Assembly: GCA_030068075.1 (NCBI GenBank)
Contig: CM057826.1
Location: 115,406,746-115,470,745 of the forward strand
Direction: 5' to 3'
From: Paguma larvata
Lineage: Eukaryota > Chordata > Mammalia > Carnivora > Viverridae
DNA: 64,000 bases
The position numbers and the translations under genes were made by a program. Positions within the stretch are counted from its first letter, which is position 1. Each line of letters starts with the position of its first letter. Below the pieces are notes generated by a model. It had not been told where the DNA came from, did not search any database, and was given only the letters and a program-made list of their open reading frames with translations. Positions 22,996 through 34,530 of this stretch are shown here, in pieces.

Positions 22996-24190
22996 ATAAT
23001 CTTTAAAAACAATGGTTTCTTAAACACTTACAAATAATACCTACATTTACAGGAATGTGTATTAATGAAGAAAGATATTTAAGAAAAACGATAATCCATC
23101 AAATAAAAATAAGCTTGTTAACAGACTGTGATGAAACCAGAAAACTGTCAAAGATAATTTCAATTACAGACCCAGGATTATCCAGGTCAGTGAAATTAAG
23201 TGGTCTGTTTCTCATAACTGTAACTACAGAAATAACCAAGTAAAATAGCTTACTCCTATAAAGTAATCTAAATGAAAGCGGTCCTATCCACCTTGCTCTC
23301 TTTCTTGCCCCCAGATCTTCATGTACACGTATGGATGCTTGAAAGGCACATTAGCATATTAGAGGTCCTGAGATGTCCTGCAGTAAATCAGCCTATGAGA
23401 TTTTTCTGAACCTGGTATTTCTCGTCTTTCTTTGACCACAATCCTGTTTTCCCTCATTACATCATGAGTAGCTCGTGCTCTATGAAACACATTTAGGAAA
23501 CGAACAATATCATAGACAACAGAGATGGGGACACACAGGAGAAAGGGGTCATTTCTAGTCTTTTGGCTGCTATTCCAGTTGTTGCAAAATAGAAAGTTTA
23601 TCACTGGGAATTAAATTTAAATTAAATTCAGATTTAAATTTGGAAGTTTCCTAAAGCGACTGGAAAACGATCACTCTCTAACCTTAAGTCCTTATCAATG
23701 GGTAGGTTTTCTTCTCTGGGGATCCGCTTTCCTTTAGATGACTCCGGTTTTGAGGTGATGCTGTGGTTTTCAGTGGGGGTTGTGTCTGTTGACGGTGGCA
23801 TTGGTGGAGTTGAGGAAGGCGGTATTTCAGTGGAGAAATTATTCTCGCCATCACTTCCTTCTAAGGAGCAGCCAGTATGAAACATTAGTACTAAAATGGG
23901 TTATCTTGCAACTAAATGCAAAGCAAAGCGATATCCTATTTGCTAGATCTACAAGAATGAATGTTGGCCGAGTTCTTTTATTTAATTCCCCACTTCCCTT
24001 TCTAGTTCTTTTCTGGAATTTCCCATCACTACATTTGTATTACCCGGTACCCTCTGTAGAAAAATTTGACTTACAAAATCAGTGGCTGTGACAGTCTTGA
24101 GCAGTAGAGCTCCACCACTAAAACGTGAACATTCTTCCAATTTAAAAACTAGACATTTTCTAAAGGTTCTTTTGAAAAATGACAACGGGA
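22996..24190 (-). other. Repeat-free stretch with three protein-like minus-strand ORFs
   Basis: Minus-strand frames at 24185-23982, 23885-23634 and 23604-23359 are open for 67, 83 and 81 codons. The middle one has a Ser/Thr/Pro-rich, then charged composition (…EIPPSSTPPMPPSTDTTPTE…) that resembles a real linker region. Its beginning follows a possible splice acceptor (ctgctccttag, about 23867). I cannot identify the protein. No poly-A tail or target duplication was seen. It may be a decayed retrocopy, an exon of an unrecognised transcript, or chance. Confidence 0.25.
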
Positions 24191-24194
24191 ACTA

Positions 24195-24226
24195 CCCCCC
24201 CCCCCAGCTCCCCGCCCCCAACCCCC
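24195..24226 (-). other. Potential G-quadruplex (C-rich on the plus strand)
   Basis: Runs of 11, 4, 5 and 5 C are separated by loops of 4, 1 and 2 bases. The minus strand thus satisfies the G4 pattern, about 7 kb upstream of the ARHGAP26 start. Confidence 0.6.
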
Positions 24227-24548
24227 GTGCTTCCCAAAGCTGATCTGATGACCTAGACCAGCTCAGGACAAAGTTTTCTTTGACCATCACGAAATGAGAA
24301 AAACAGTGACAATGCAATGAGTTTTCCATAATCCTACATGTATTCCATTGGAAACAGTGCTTTTCATTTTGAGATTGTGTCCTTCCTACCAATTCGGTAT
24401 TGACATACTCATTTTTTATATTAACACACTCTTTTTCTTAAAGCAAGATGGTGATCGTTGAAGGTAGTAGCTGTATTTAAAAATGAATCCTTTGGCAAAA
24501 TTTAAATTTGGAAGTCCTGTGTCCCTCTAACTTCGCTTGTTGTTGTTT

Positions 24549-24640
24549 TAAATAATCTCTAAGCCTAATGTGGGGCTTGAACTCATGACCCCGAGATCAA
24601 GAATTGCATGCCCCACTCACTGAGCCCAGCCAGGCGCCTC
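24549..24640 (-). mobile_element. Short-type CAN-SINE, minus orientation
   Basis: Reverse-oriented short form: 'taatgtggggcttgaactca', 'tgaccccgagatcaagaatt' and 'cagccaggcgcctcg'. Flanking 'gcttgttgttgtttta' and 'gtttgttttgttttta' look like the target duplication. Confidence 0.88.
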
Positions 24641-24776
24641 GTTTGTTTTGTTTTTAATTTGACAGTTTAGAAATGGCTCCTTGAGCCCAGGGAACTCGTG
24701 TGTCTCGTTCGCTGTTGGGTTCCCTGTCACCTGTAGAATGCCTTGCAATAGTAAGCAATCAATACGGTATGACAGA

Positions 24777-25125
24777 TGGTAAAAGATAAACTGAGGCACA
24801 TTAAACTTTTCAAGAGTTTATCTGAGCAAACATCAATCCAATCAGGAAGCATGAAGAGAATAATTGGGAATGCTCCACCAAAGGGACCTAAGGACAAGGT
24901 TTTTATAGAGAAGACTTGGAAACAAAGCAAAGAAATTATTTGGTTATAGCTTACATGGTTGCTTTATGTAGGAAAGCCTGGACGGCTGTTTGTGATTGGC
25001 TGTTCTTCAGTTTCATTTTCTCCAATTCAGTACATCGAGTCCTGCTTAGATTTTGCTCTTCTTACTAGGCTATCAAGGCTTTAGAACTACCTCGGTTGGC
25101 CTCCTTGTTTAATTACTTTAACACA
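24777..25125 (-). mobile_element. Solitary LTR-like element, minus orientation
   Basis: It starts 'gtaaaagataaactgaggca', which is close to the reverse complement of the end of the LTR-like element at 45330-45640, and contains 'gtgattggctgttcttcagt'. The two are copies of one LTR family in opposite directions. Confidence 0.5.
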
Positions 25126-25134
25126 GACTAACCC

Positions 25135-25460
25135 AGAGAGTGGCAGACTTTTTCTAGAAAGGGTTTCCAGGCTTTTGGACCATACAGTCTCTATTGCACC
25201 TCCTCAACTCTGCCTTGTGGTAGGAAACCAGCCACAAACAATAATAAATGAATAAATATGGTGGCTAGTTTCAAAAAAAATTACTCATGGACTCTGAACT
25301 CTGAATTTCACATAATTTTCAGGTATCACAAACTATTCTTCCAATTTTGTTTTCCAGCCATTTACAAATATAATACCCAATCTTGGTTAGTAAGCCAAAC
25401 AAAAATAAGTAGCAGGCTAGATTTGGCGCAGAAAGCCATAGTTTGCTGACCCTTGGACAA
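25135..25460 (+). mobile_element. hAT (Charlie-type) non-autonomous transposon
   Basis: 'ggcagactttttctagaaag', 'ttttggaccatacagtctct' and 'cagaaagccatagtttgctg' follow a well-known hAT repeat. The element at 33255-33865 is the reverse of it. Confidence 0.6.
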
Positions 25461-25604
25461 ATGAAAGAAAAGGAAGGCAATTCAAATCTATGTCTTTGAC
25501 CTATTGTTAGTGATGAGTATTATCATGTCAGTGAGGAAACATTTTGCAGCTAAGGACTATATCCATGAGTATAAAAAATAGTAGATTTGCCTACTATTGA
25601 TTTA

Positions 25605-25809
25605 TTTTTTTAATATTTATTTATTTTTGAGAGAGAGACAGAGCATGAGCAAGGGAGGAGCAGAGAGAGAGGGAGACACAGAATCCAAAGCAGGCTCCAG
25701 GCTTTGAGCTGTCAGCACGGAACTCAGTGTGGGGCTCAAACCCACAAACTGCGAGATCAAGACTTGAGCCAAAGTTGGGTGCCTAATCAAGTGAGCCACC
25801 TAGGACCCC
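25605..25809 (-). mobile_element. CAN-SINE, minus orientation
   Basis: Complete reverse copy from 'tttttgagagagagacagag' to 'gtgagccacctaggaccccc'. The flank 'cctactattgattta' recurs as 'cctactaaatcgattta'. Confidence 0.92.
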
Positions 25810-25841
25810 CCTACTAAATCGATTTAAAGGATTCAATTTCT

Positions 25842-26035
25842 GGGGCACCTGGGTGGTTCAGTTGGTTGAGTGTCTGACTTTGGCTCAGGTCATGATCGCA
25901 CGGCTCATGAGTTTGAGTCCCACATCGGGCTCTGTGCTGTCGGTGCAGAGCCTGCTTTGGATCCTCGTCCTGCTCTCTCTCTGCTTCTCCCCTGCTTGCC
26001 CTCTCTTTCAAAACTAAATATTTTTTAAAAGATTT
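25842..26035 (+). mobile_element. CAN-SINE, plus orientation
   Basis: Head 'ggggcacctgggtggttcag', then 'gtcatgatcgcacggctcat'. The flank 'gattcaatttc' recurs as 'gatttcatttc'. It lies 32 bp from the minus-strand copy at 25605, so the two form an inverted pair. Confidence 0.92.
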
Positions 26036-26324
26036 CATTTCCTACTGTTTCTCAAAAAGCACAAATAAGGAAAGCAGGAGTCCCATTGAACACCAACAAA
26101 TCATCTTTGAAATGGGCTATTCATGGACTCATAGAACCATGTGGCTTTAGAGCTAAAAGAAATTATGGGAAATACCCAATTCAATCATATTGTCTTAAAG
26201 GCAAGGAAAATGAATACCACAGAAGAAAGATATGTCCCTAAGATTACTTATTTAAAGAATGAAAATAATCTAACAAGGAAAGAACCCTTTTGAAATCTGA
26301 ATAAAAGATAAAGTTGCATAATGA

Positions 26325-26545
26325 AAAGGGTATCAGTTTCCATCCATAGGCTCAAATACTGGCTTTGACACAATGATTTTTAATCTCAGCAAGTTACTTA
26401 ACTATCTGAGTCTTCACCTTTAGAAGATGGACAATAATTTGTTATCACAGACAGTTATACTTGAGAACAAGGGAAATAACATACATATATACTAATATAC
26501 TAATATACATTGTCAGGTATAATAAATGCCCAATACGTTCTCACT
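26325..26545 (+). mobile_element. MIR SINE
   Basis: Forward MIR: 'tctcagcaagttacttaact', 'atctgagtcttcacctttag' and a terminal 'ataataaatgcccaata'. Confidence 0.7.
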
Positions 26546-26971
26546 TGTATTACTATTATATGAACTTTTAAAAACTTTGACATTTACCATGCTTGCTAAA
26601 AAAGTCTTGAAATTACAGTTTTTAAACTGAGCTGAGAAATGAAAGCCAAATATTTGGTGTTTTCGCAAAAATATTTTTATCTGTAGTAGGTGAAATACTT
26701 CTTTGAATTTCTATTAATAGCATTCCTGAAAGACAATGAGGTTCTTGTTTTAAAACTGACATCACAAACTAACCACGCTTTTACTTGAGGAAGGAATTTG
26801 ATTAACAGTACTGAAACATGTTTGTCACTGAAATACCCCAAAGATCATTCAACTATGGAGAAATCCTAGCACTTGTAAATCTGTATTGAAGTTTCTTAGC
26901 TAACAATAATTTGGAGACTATGATGGATGTAGTACTTAAAAGACATAGTTAAGAATGTTCTCATATAATCT

Positions 26972-27085
26972 TTCTTTTTAAGTTTATTTATGTACATAAT
27001 CTCTACACCCAGTGTGGGGCTTGAACACATGAACCCACAATCAAGAGTCTCTTACTCCACCAAGTAAGCCAGCCAGGCACCCCTC
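26972..27085 (-). mobile_element. Short-type CAN-SINE, minus orientation
   Basis: Reverse short form: 'cagtgtggggcttgaacaca' and 'gccagccaggcacccc'. Flanks 'tcatataatctttctttt' and 'tcacatcttcttttata' resemble a target duplication. Confidence 0.88.
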
Positions 27086-27104
27086 ACATCTTCTTTTATA
27101 AAGT

Positions 27105-27221
27105 ATTGCCAAAAGGGTGCCTGGCTGGCTCATTCAGTACAGTATGTGACTCTTGTTCTCAGAGTGGTGAGACTGAGCCCCACGTTGGGTGTGGAGTCTA
27201 TCTATTAAGTAATGCCAAAAG
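27105..27221 (+). mobile_element. Short-type CAN-SINE with target duplication
   Basis: Body 27116-27210 with 'gggtgcctggctggctcatt' and 'cccacgttgggtgtggagtc'. 'attgccaaaag' (27105-27115) and 'aatgccaaaag' (27211-27221) are the duplicated target. It faces the minus-strand copy 30 bp away. Confidence 0.92.
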
Positions 27222-27229
27222 CAAAATCT

Positions 27230-27450
27230 CAAGCATAAAACAGATATGGGCTGTAACCACAGCTTTGCACTTGCTGGCTGTACGACCACAGACACCTCAT
27301 GTCTCTAAGTCTCCCACGTTTTAAGTGTGTAAAGTAGGGATGATAATGATACCTACTTCGAGGGGCTGTGGTGAAGATTCAACGATAGAGTTAGAACTGT
27401 GTCGGCCCTGTAGTCAGTGTTCCAAAAATAATGTCAGTGAAATAAAGTGG
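27230..27450 (+). mobile_element. MIR SINE
   Basis: Forward MIR: 'gcacttgctggctgtacgac', 'aagtagggatgataatgata' and 'cctacttcgaggggctgtgg'. Confidence 0.75.
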
Positions 27451-27784
27451 TAACTGGCCACATTGTTAGAAGATAACTTTGGTCAATTCCCTTTTCATAA
27501 TCTTTTGTCTCCTCTGGTGGATGTGAGATAAAATTGTGAAAGAACTGATTTTTCAGAGTTCTAGTAGAAATTGTAAAGGTAAGTGTGCACATGAAGGGGG
27601 AACTGGATATAGGTTTCTGCCATTATTCCAGGAAGCCAGGAGGAAACAAAGAGCCTCCGGAGTTTCTAGGAAGTAGGAACACAGGTTCAATTCAAGACTC
27701 TAAAAAGAAAAACGATTTTGCTGGTTATTTTGGAGATACCAGGATCAAACTCTTCAAGAAGATTTCTTGCCCTTCCAGTTGAAA

Positions 27785-28100
27785 ACAGTTCTCCCTCTCA
27801 GTCTCCATTGTTATTCTGTATCCCAGACACTTGATAGTTTTCCTCGGTGCCTACATAACAGGTTCAAGTAATTTGTTTATTGACCACCCTACACGTCATC
27901 ATCATCTCCCCCTTCTCCCTACCTCCTCTCCACTCCACTAGAATGTAAACTCCCTGTTGGCAAGGACAGAGCGGGGGACCATGTGGTTCATGGCCCTATC
28001 CTTGGTGCCTAGAACGACACGTGCGCATTATTGTAATTTCCCGGTAGCTATCTGATGAATGCATGTATATATGAATAAATGAATGAATGAACGAATGCAT
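27785..28100 (+). mobile_element. L2 3'-end fragment
   Basis: L2 terminal phrases: 'gtaaactccctgttggcaag', 'ccttggtgcctagaacgaca' and 'gaataaatgaatgaatgaac'. Confidence 0.6.
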
Positions 28101-28306
28101 GACTTTATGAATGGGCAGCCAGGCTTTCCTTAGAAGCATAGAAAGGAAGAGGAACTGATCTTGCGGCTGCCCCAAAAGGAAAAGAAAACTACCAAAATTG
28201 TGACCACATAGACCCAATACAGAAGTCCTGGACCACAGGGGCTCAGAATTTCTAGGAGAGGCAACAAAGGGAGCGTGATACTGGGATGACTCCAGGCCAA
28301 AGGAGT

Positions 28307-28308
<2 letters not shown>

Positions 28309-28354
<46 letters not shown>

Positions 28355-28362
28355 TACACACA
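28309..28362. repeat. (CA)n microsatellite
   Basis: About twenty uninterrupted CA units (28310-28349) followed by imperfect ones. Likely polymorphic. Confidence 0.95.
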
Positions 28363-28429
28363 TAGATACGCTATCAGACACTGGCGTACATTAGAATTTG
28401 GTAAGCAGTATGTTACTTTAGGCACAATA

Positions 28430-29165
28430 ATCCTTCTTCATTTGGCCTCCAGGTCACCTCCTACTCACTGTCCTTCGGTCTCCTTTCTCACTGCTCCCTC
28501 TTCCTCAGTTTCCTTTGCTGATTCCTCCTCATTTTCCCATCCTCTGAACTCTGGAATGTCCCAAGTTAGTGGTAAAATCTCTATTCACACAGACCTCCTA
28601 TATTACTCCAACCTGCCTCAGGGCCACAGATACCATCAGCATGCTAACAACCATCAAATACCTACCCTACTTTTGACCTCTCCTCTGAACTCCAGACAGG
28701 TAAACACAGCTTGACTACTCAGCACTCTATTTGTTTCGTAACTAAGGATCTCAAACTTAGAAAGGCAAGTGGACTGAACTCTTGATTTTCTCCCCAAATC
28801 TGCTCCTCCCAATGGCAAACCCAACCCCACAGTTGTTCAAGCCAAAAACCTTACAAGCATTCTTTTCTTCCCTCTCTACAAGCTACTTCCAACTACCAGC
28901 TCGCTCTTCTGGCTGAATCTTCAATATAAACCTATAATCTGACTGCTTTTCCACCTCTTCTGCTACATCCTTTGTCCAAACTACCATCATATTTTTCCTA
29001 GATTATTGCAGTATCCTCCTCACTGGTCTCTGGACTTCAGGACTCCGTGCTGCTTGTAGTTAAATCTCCCCCAGGCAGCCAGAGTGATCCTAAAAGAACA
29101 CCAATTTATATCACATCCTTCTCCTGATCAAAACCCGCTAATGGTTTTCCATCTTACAAAAGAAA
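28430..29165 (+). mobile_element. L2 fragment
   Basis: L2 3' region in order: a pyrimidine-rich part, then 'ccaaatctgctcctcccaat', 'attgcagtatcctcctcact', 'ggtctctggacttcagg' and 'cagccagagtgatcctaaaa'. It is interrupted at its 3' side by the L1 insertion at 29193. Confidence 0.6.
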
Positions 29166-29192
29166 AGCAAAAGATCCAGGGATACAAATCTT

Positions 29193-29645
29193 CTCATCTC
29201 GTTTTTTTTTTTTTTTTTTCTTGTAGAAAATTGCTTTTCTTTTTTTTTTTTTAATTTAAAATAGTTTATTTTCAAATTGGTTTACATAAAACACCCAGTG
29301 TTCATCCCAACATGTGCCCTTATTTAATGCCCATCACCCCCTCTCCCCCACCATCTCCCTCACCCTCAGTTTGTTCTTAGTCTTTGAGAGTCTCTTATGT
29401 TTTATCTCCCTCCCTCTCTGTGTCTTTTTTTTTCTTTCCCCTCTTCCCCTCCCCCTGGTTTTTGCTTAGTCTCACCAAGTCCACCTATTCATGGAAACAT
29501 ATGGTATCTGCCTTTTTCTGACTGACTTATTTCACTTAACATAATACCCTCCAGTTCCATCCATGTTGCTACGCATGGCCAGATTTCATTTTTTCTCATT
29601 GCCACATAGTAGTCCATTGTATATATGTACCACTCATCTCGTTTT
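29193..29645 (-). mobile_element. 5'-truncated carnivore L1 with exact target duplication
   Basis: A minus-strand L1 3' end (poly-T at 29202-29219, then 'ttcaaattggtttacataaa', 'acacccagtgttcatcccaa' and 'ttccatccatgttgctacgc') is bracketed by a perfect 13-bp duplication, 'ctcatctcgtttt', at 29193-29205 and 29633-29645. This is a classic target-primed insertion truncated after about 430 bp. Confidence 0.92.
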
Positions 29646-29789
29646 CTACTGTTCTCCCTCAACTCACCCTGCTCGGACTAGCTAACAATCTATATGGATC
29701 TCAAATGAAATTTAAAAATATTAGTCTGAAAATTCAGCATAGGCTTAGAAGATCTCGCTATAAGTGAATAAACTGTTTTAGCCGGAGAA

Positions 29790-30660
29790 ATGCCTGGTAT
29801 TTCTTTTTTTATTCTTTTAATTCCAGTGTAATTAACATACAGTGTTTGAGTTTCAGGCATTCCATACACTGGTTCAACAATTCAATAATCACCCAGTGCT
29901 CATCACAACAAGTGCACTCCTTACTCCCCATCACCTATTTCACTCATTCCCCCGGCTGCCTCCCCTCTGGTAGCCATCAATTTGTGCTCTATTGTTAAGA
30001 GTCTGTTTTTGGGTTTGTCTCTTCTTTTTCTTTGTTCCTTTGTCTTGTTTCTTAAATTCCACATATGAATAAAATCATAGGGTATTTGTCTTTCTCTGAC
30101 TGACTTATTTCACTTAGCAGTATTCTCTCTAGATCTACCCATGTTGTTGGAAATGGCAAGATTTCATTCCTTTTTATGACTGATATATGTGTATGTACAT
30201 ATACATGCATGTATGTGTATGTGTGTGTATGTGGAGAGATATATATGCATGTGAAGTATGAATATATGAGATATATATCTGATATATATGTATCTGATCT
30301 GATATATCTCATATCTTTATCCAATCTTCTTTATCCATTCATTTATCACTAGATACTTGGGATCCATACTATGGATACTTCCATAATTTGGCTATCATAA
30401 ATAATGCTGCAATAAACATAGTGCATATATCTTTTTGAATTACTGTTTTCATATTGTTTGGGTAAATCCCCAGTAGTAGAATTACTGGATCACATGGTAG
30501 TTCTATTTTTAATTTTTTGAGAAACCTCCATACTGTTTCCACGGTGGCTGCAGCAGTTTGCATTCCTACCAGCAGTGCATAAGGGCTCCTTTCTCTCCAC
30601 ATCCTGGCCAACACCTGTTGTTTCTTATTAGTCACTTTGCTGATCCCATGGTATTAGATC
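29790..30660 (-). mobile_element. Older carnivore L1 3' end, minus orientation
   Basis: Reverse L1: 'tccagtgtaattaacataca', 'cacccagtgctcatcacaac', 'actgacttatttcacttagc', 'tggctatcataaataatgct' and 'ccacatcctggccaacacct'. It includes an expanded AT/GT-rich section (30180-30316) where the target-site count of TATA units has grown. Confidence 0.85.
30180..30316. repeat. Low-complexity AT/GT-rich repeat inside the L1
   Basis: Interleaved ATAT, GTAT and GATATAT units make a cryptic repeat in place of the short TATA run normally found at this L1 position. Confidence 0.8.
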
Positions 30661-31603
30661 AGCATATATTTTAGGGTCTTTAGCATTTGCTTTTAGTCCC
30701 TACAGTTAATCCTTTAGGCCAAAAATGTAAACCTCCAAGTTTCTGCTGGGAACCCTCTAACCTAGTCTTGGAAAACACGAGAAAATTTTATTTAGCATAT
30801 CCAAGAGCATGATCTTTGTTCAAACTGGCACCAGAGAGCCAGAGGAGCAGGAGAGTGTGGATACTACAAAGACTTGCTTGGAGGCAGGCAGACCATAGCA
30901 GCATCTAGACAATCTAGGCCCCTAAAAAAGATCCTTTCTTTTTTCTCCTAGACCTTTGTCACCTTGTAATCCAAGGGTTATTTGGGCAATAGTTGTATTT
31001 CTAGTTACCAAACTTAATTACCAAATAAGTACTATTCTGTGCTTTTGCTTTAAATCAGTTTGAATACTTTCATTTTCTCACATGATGATTATTTTCTATT
31101 CTTGGTGTTAGCTGCCTAATGCTGACTCAAACCAGAGGATGTAACTTTGTCAGCACGAAACAATTGAATGTCTAGGGCCTGACGATATCATTGACTTAGT
31201 ATTATATTCATCTACTAATGAGAGAGGTGGTGGCTTCTGGTCAGTGCTGTGTGAGTCTGGTGATTACTAGCTGTAGACATCTAATTTTGTTTTTTGTTTT
31301 GTTTTGTTCTCTGCCTACCCAGCATCGATACCCCATTCTTGTGATGATAGAATCTGAGTTTTTCTTGGGAAACCCCTTCTTCCCCTATTTCCATTTCCAT
31401 TTCCAGTGTAGAGATGACTCCACTGGGCTTAAAGGGAAGACAGGGGACCCAGGGTTGATTAAAAAAGCATTGCGATGCCCTGGGCTCAGTAACTGGCTCA
31501 CGAACAGGCACATGACCCAATCAGAGGCAACGAGATAGTACTCTCCGATGTGCTACAATGACTAGGCCAAAGGTATTCTGTTGAACTTGAAACTGGATGG
31601 ATG

Positions 31604-31636
31604 GATATATATGGATATATATATATATATATATAT
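31604..31636. repeat. (GGAT)n/(AT)n low-complexity tract
   Basis: A few GGAT units pass into an uninterrupted AT array of about 20 bases. Confidence 0.85.
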
Positions 31637-32900
31637 CAGGAGCTAATGTGAACCATTATATCATGGGAAGAGCCTGTCTGAGACTGGAACTAATGTGGAG
31701 GAAAGAAGAGCTGAGATAGATATATATGTATATGGAAAGAAAGAGAGACTGACCAAATACTAAAGACACTGTGATCCTGGATATGGCCATACCTGAAGCT
31801 AGCTAGCATTATGCTGGACTTCTCAGTTACATGAGACAATCAATTCCCTTTTTAAGCTTTAGTCACATTTTGTTAGCTTTCCCAATGCTTGCACCCACAA
31901 AGGCCATATGAGAGACATAATTGCATCATTATTTTTTCTGCTTTATCCACCAACAGAGAATCAGCTATCTAAAGTCATAGATACTCCCTTAGCTCAACTA
32001 GCATGTGAATGTAGCACACATATGTGCTCAGCATTTATAGGTCAGCCTCTTGTTGCCTTCAGTGTCAGCCTCATTCTGTTTCTACTTGATGCTCCTTCTG
32101 TTCCAGCTCTCTGTTCCTCACCTGAACTCACTAAAGCCACAAAGCTCCACATCCTAAGGTCCACTCACTGGGGAGCCATGGCCCTCACTGCCTCCCATGG
32201 ACACTTCCTGTTTATCATGTTCCCCTCTAGTGGGTTCTTTCTTTCTGTGTTAATAACTGGAAGCAGGACCGGAGGACTGGTTGGAAGCCACTTCTGCCCC
32301 AAAGCTTGGGACTCAGTTGCTGGGCTCTGGCCACCACCCAGTGCCACCAATACACTATTCACACTCCAGCCTTCTTGTCCTGAATGCCACACCTGCTGCT
32401 GCTTTTTCCTCCCTCCCCCGCTGAGCACAAGTTTAGCCTGATATTATCGCCAACTCTGTCATCTCTATTACTGCTGTGCCACCCAGAACAAGACCTTTGC
32501 CATTTCCTGTCAGGGATCTCGGCAAGGTCTACGAAATTATACCTTAGCGGTCTAGAGGAACCCAGCCTTCACACACTACTACACAATGACCATAATGACA
32601 CTCGCCCTCCTCAGATAAGGTTGTTTAAGGTTGTCTCCCCTTTTCCTGCCTCTGAACAGGCAAGGAAAGTCATTCACATCTGCCAAGAGAGGAAACTAGC
32701 TATCTTCAAAATTACATGAGAGAAGAATTTTTCCTTCGGCTTCTGCCTGAAACCCGGGGAAATAACAAAGGGATACACATTTCCAGGTGCAGATGAACTC
32801 CTTCCTCTGCTTTTACTCCTCGTCAGTGAGTACAAACTGAGGAGTCTTTCACGTTCTTGTCGAGCCCCAGAGAATTGAGTCGGAACCATTTAACTCAAAC
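31637..32900. other. Intergenic sequence with one 177-codon plus-strand ORF
   Basis: The ORF 31908-32441 opens with ATG but has no recognisable domain and a biased Cys/Ser/Pro/Leu composition. I treat it as chance. No named repeat was recognised, although the text near 31480-31860 looks like an ancient one. Confidence 0.3.
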
Positions 32901-33367
32901 ACATCTTTGAAGAGCACCTACTGCCAGCCAGGCACTGTGCTAAGTAAAGGGCATACGGAAGAGAATCATACAAGATTCCTGCTTCATTTAGATTCTACTT
33001 GAGTGAGGGTAGAAAAGCAGCAGTAAATAAACGTGAACGAAAAATGAACACAATTTTAGGCAGTGAGAAGTGCTATCAAGAAAATGGAAAGGAACAATTT
33101 TAGAAAGGGTTATCTGAGAAGGTTGTTCTGCAGAGGTAATATTTGAGTTAAAACCCAACTAGAGAGAGAGTGCAAGTCATGTGAAGTCCACAGAAGAGGC
33201 TCAGCACATGCAAAGGCCCTGGGTTTAGAGCAAGCTTGATGTGTTACAATGGGAAGTCAGTAAAATATGGCCCAGGGACCCAATCCGGCCTGCCTTCTTT
33301 TTCTGTACAGCCAAAAAAGTAAGAATGACTTTTATATTCTTATTTTTCTTAAACCGTTGAATGGTGT

Positions 33368-33600
33368 GCTTTTCTTTTAAGATTTATCTATTTAATTTGA
33401 GAAAGAGAGAGAGTGCATGCAAGCAGGGGAGGGGCAGAGAGAAAGAGAAAGAGAATCCCAAGCAGGTCCCATGCTGTCAGCAGGGTGCCCAACATGGGGT
33501 TCAAAGAGGGATTGACCCCAGAACCATGGAGATCATGACCTGAGCGGAAACCAAGAGTCAGACACTCAACCGAGCCATGCAGGCGCCCAGGCTTTTATAT
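33368..33600 (-). mobile_element. CAN-SINE, minus orientation, inside a hAT element
   Basis: Body about 33378-33590, ending 'gagccatgcaggcgccca'. Flanks 'gcttttctttta' and 'gcttttatattt' mark the duplicated target. Confidence 0.9.
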
Positions 33601-33614
33601 TTTTAAATGGCTGA

Positions 33615-33632
33615 GGGGGTGGGGGGGAGGGG
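33615..33632 (+). other. Potential G-quadruplex tract
   Basis: G runs of 5, 7 and 4 are separated by single bases. The 7-base run can supply two G triplets. Confidence 0.5.
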
Positions 33633-33899
33633 AACAAAGTAAAAGAAGAATGATATTTTATGACACATGAAAATTATGTGAAATTCAGATTTCAGTGACC
33701 ATAAATAAAATTTTTATTGGAAAACAGCCATGCTTATTCATTTATATATTTTTCCATGGTGGGTTTCATGCCTCACTGGCAGAGTTGAGAGACTGTGTGG
33801 CCTATAAAATCTAAAATATTTACTATCTGGCTTTTTGTGGAAAAAGTTTACAGACCCCTGTGTTAGAGAAACAGGAAGAAATCTCTTCCCAGAGTTGAA

Positions 33900-34530
33900 A
33901 GAACCTTGAATTTCTTTAATTATTTAGGATCCTTTTATCTGTAAATAACAGAAAATCTGGGTCCAATTGAATTAAGTAATGTGGAGAATTGGAAGTAGCC
34001 ATAAACTCTTTGAAACTTTCCCATCAAGAGGCAGATCTATGCCTTTCCTCTTGAATCTGGGGAGCCTTTATGCCTGCTTTGACCCAGAGCATATGGCCCA
34101 AGTGATTCTGTGCCAGTCCAGGCTTGGGCCTGAAGAGTCTGGCAGCTTCCACTTCCTGCCTCTCTCTCTGAGAGCCCTAAGCCCCATGTAAGAAGTCTGA
34201 CTACCTTGAGATGGCCATGCTGGAGAGGCCACGTAGACGTGCTCTGCTTGAAGGTCCCAGCTGAGTCTAGACTTCCAGCCATCACCACCAAGATGCCAAA
34301 TATGTCAGGGACGCCATCTTGGACTCTTCAGATCAGCTCATTAGCCAGCTGAATACCACTGAGTGAGCTCAGATGATGCTACATGGAACAGAAGGATCAC
34401 CTAGATGAGCCCTGCTTGGCTTCCAATCTACAAAATTGTGAAATATAATAAAATAGTTCCTGTTTTAAGACACTCCATTTTGGGATAATCATTTCAGGGC
34501 AATAGACCCCAGAACAAACAACAGATTCTA
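33900..34530 (+). mobile_element. MaLR/ERVL-type solitary LTR
   Basis: Phrases 'cttgaatctggggagccttt', 'gaccagtgattctgtgccag'-like text, 'tggcagcttccacttcctgc' and 'ataataaaatagttcctgtt' followed by 'aagacactccattttgggat' are the 5' part, polyadenylation zone and end of a MaLR-like LTR. Confidence 0.55.

Larger units (their letters stand above)
33255..33865 (-). mobile_element. hAT (Charlie-type) transposon, minus orientation, split by a SINE
   Basis: Left part 'ggcccagggacccaatccgg' and right part 'tattggaaaacagccatgct', then 'actatctggctttttgtgga' and 'gtttacagacccctgtg'. It is the same family as 25135-25460 in reverse. A CAN-SINE occupies its middle. Confidence 0.65.

Noticed and set aside
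31908..32441. Plus-strand ORF of 177 codons
   Set aside because: It has an ATG but no domain, no clear promoter or splice context and a Cys/Ser/Pro-biased composition. Chance is likeliest.
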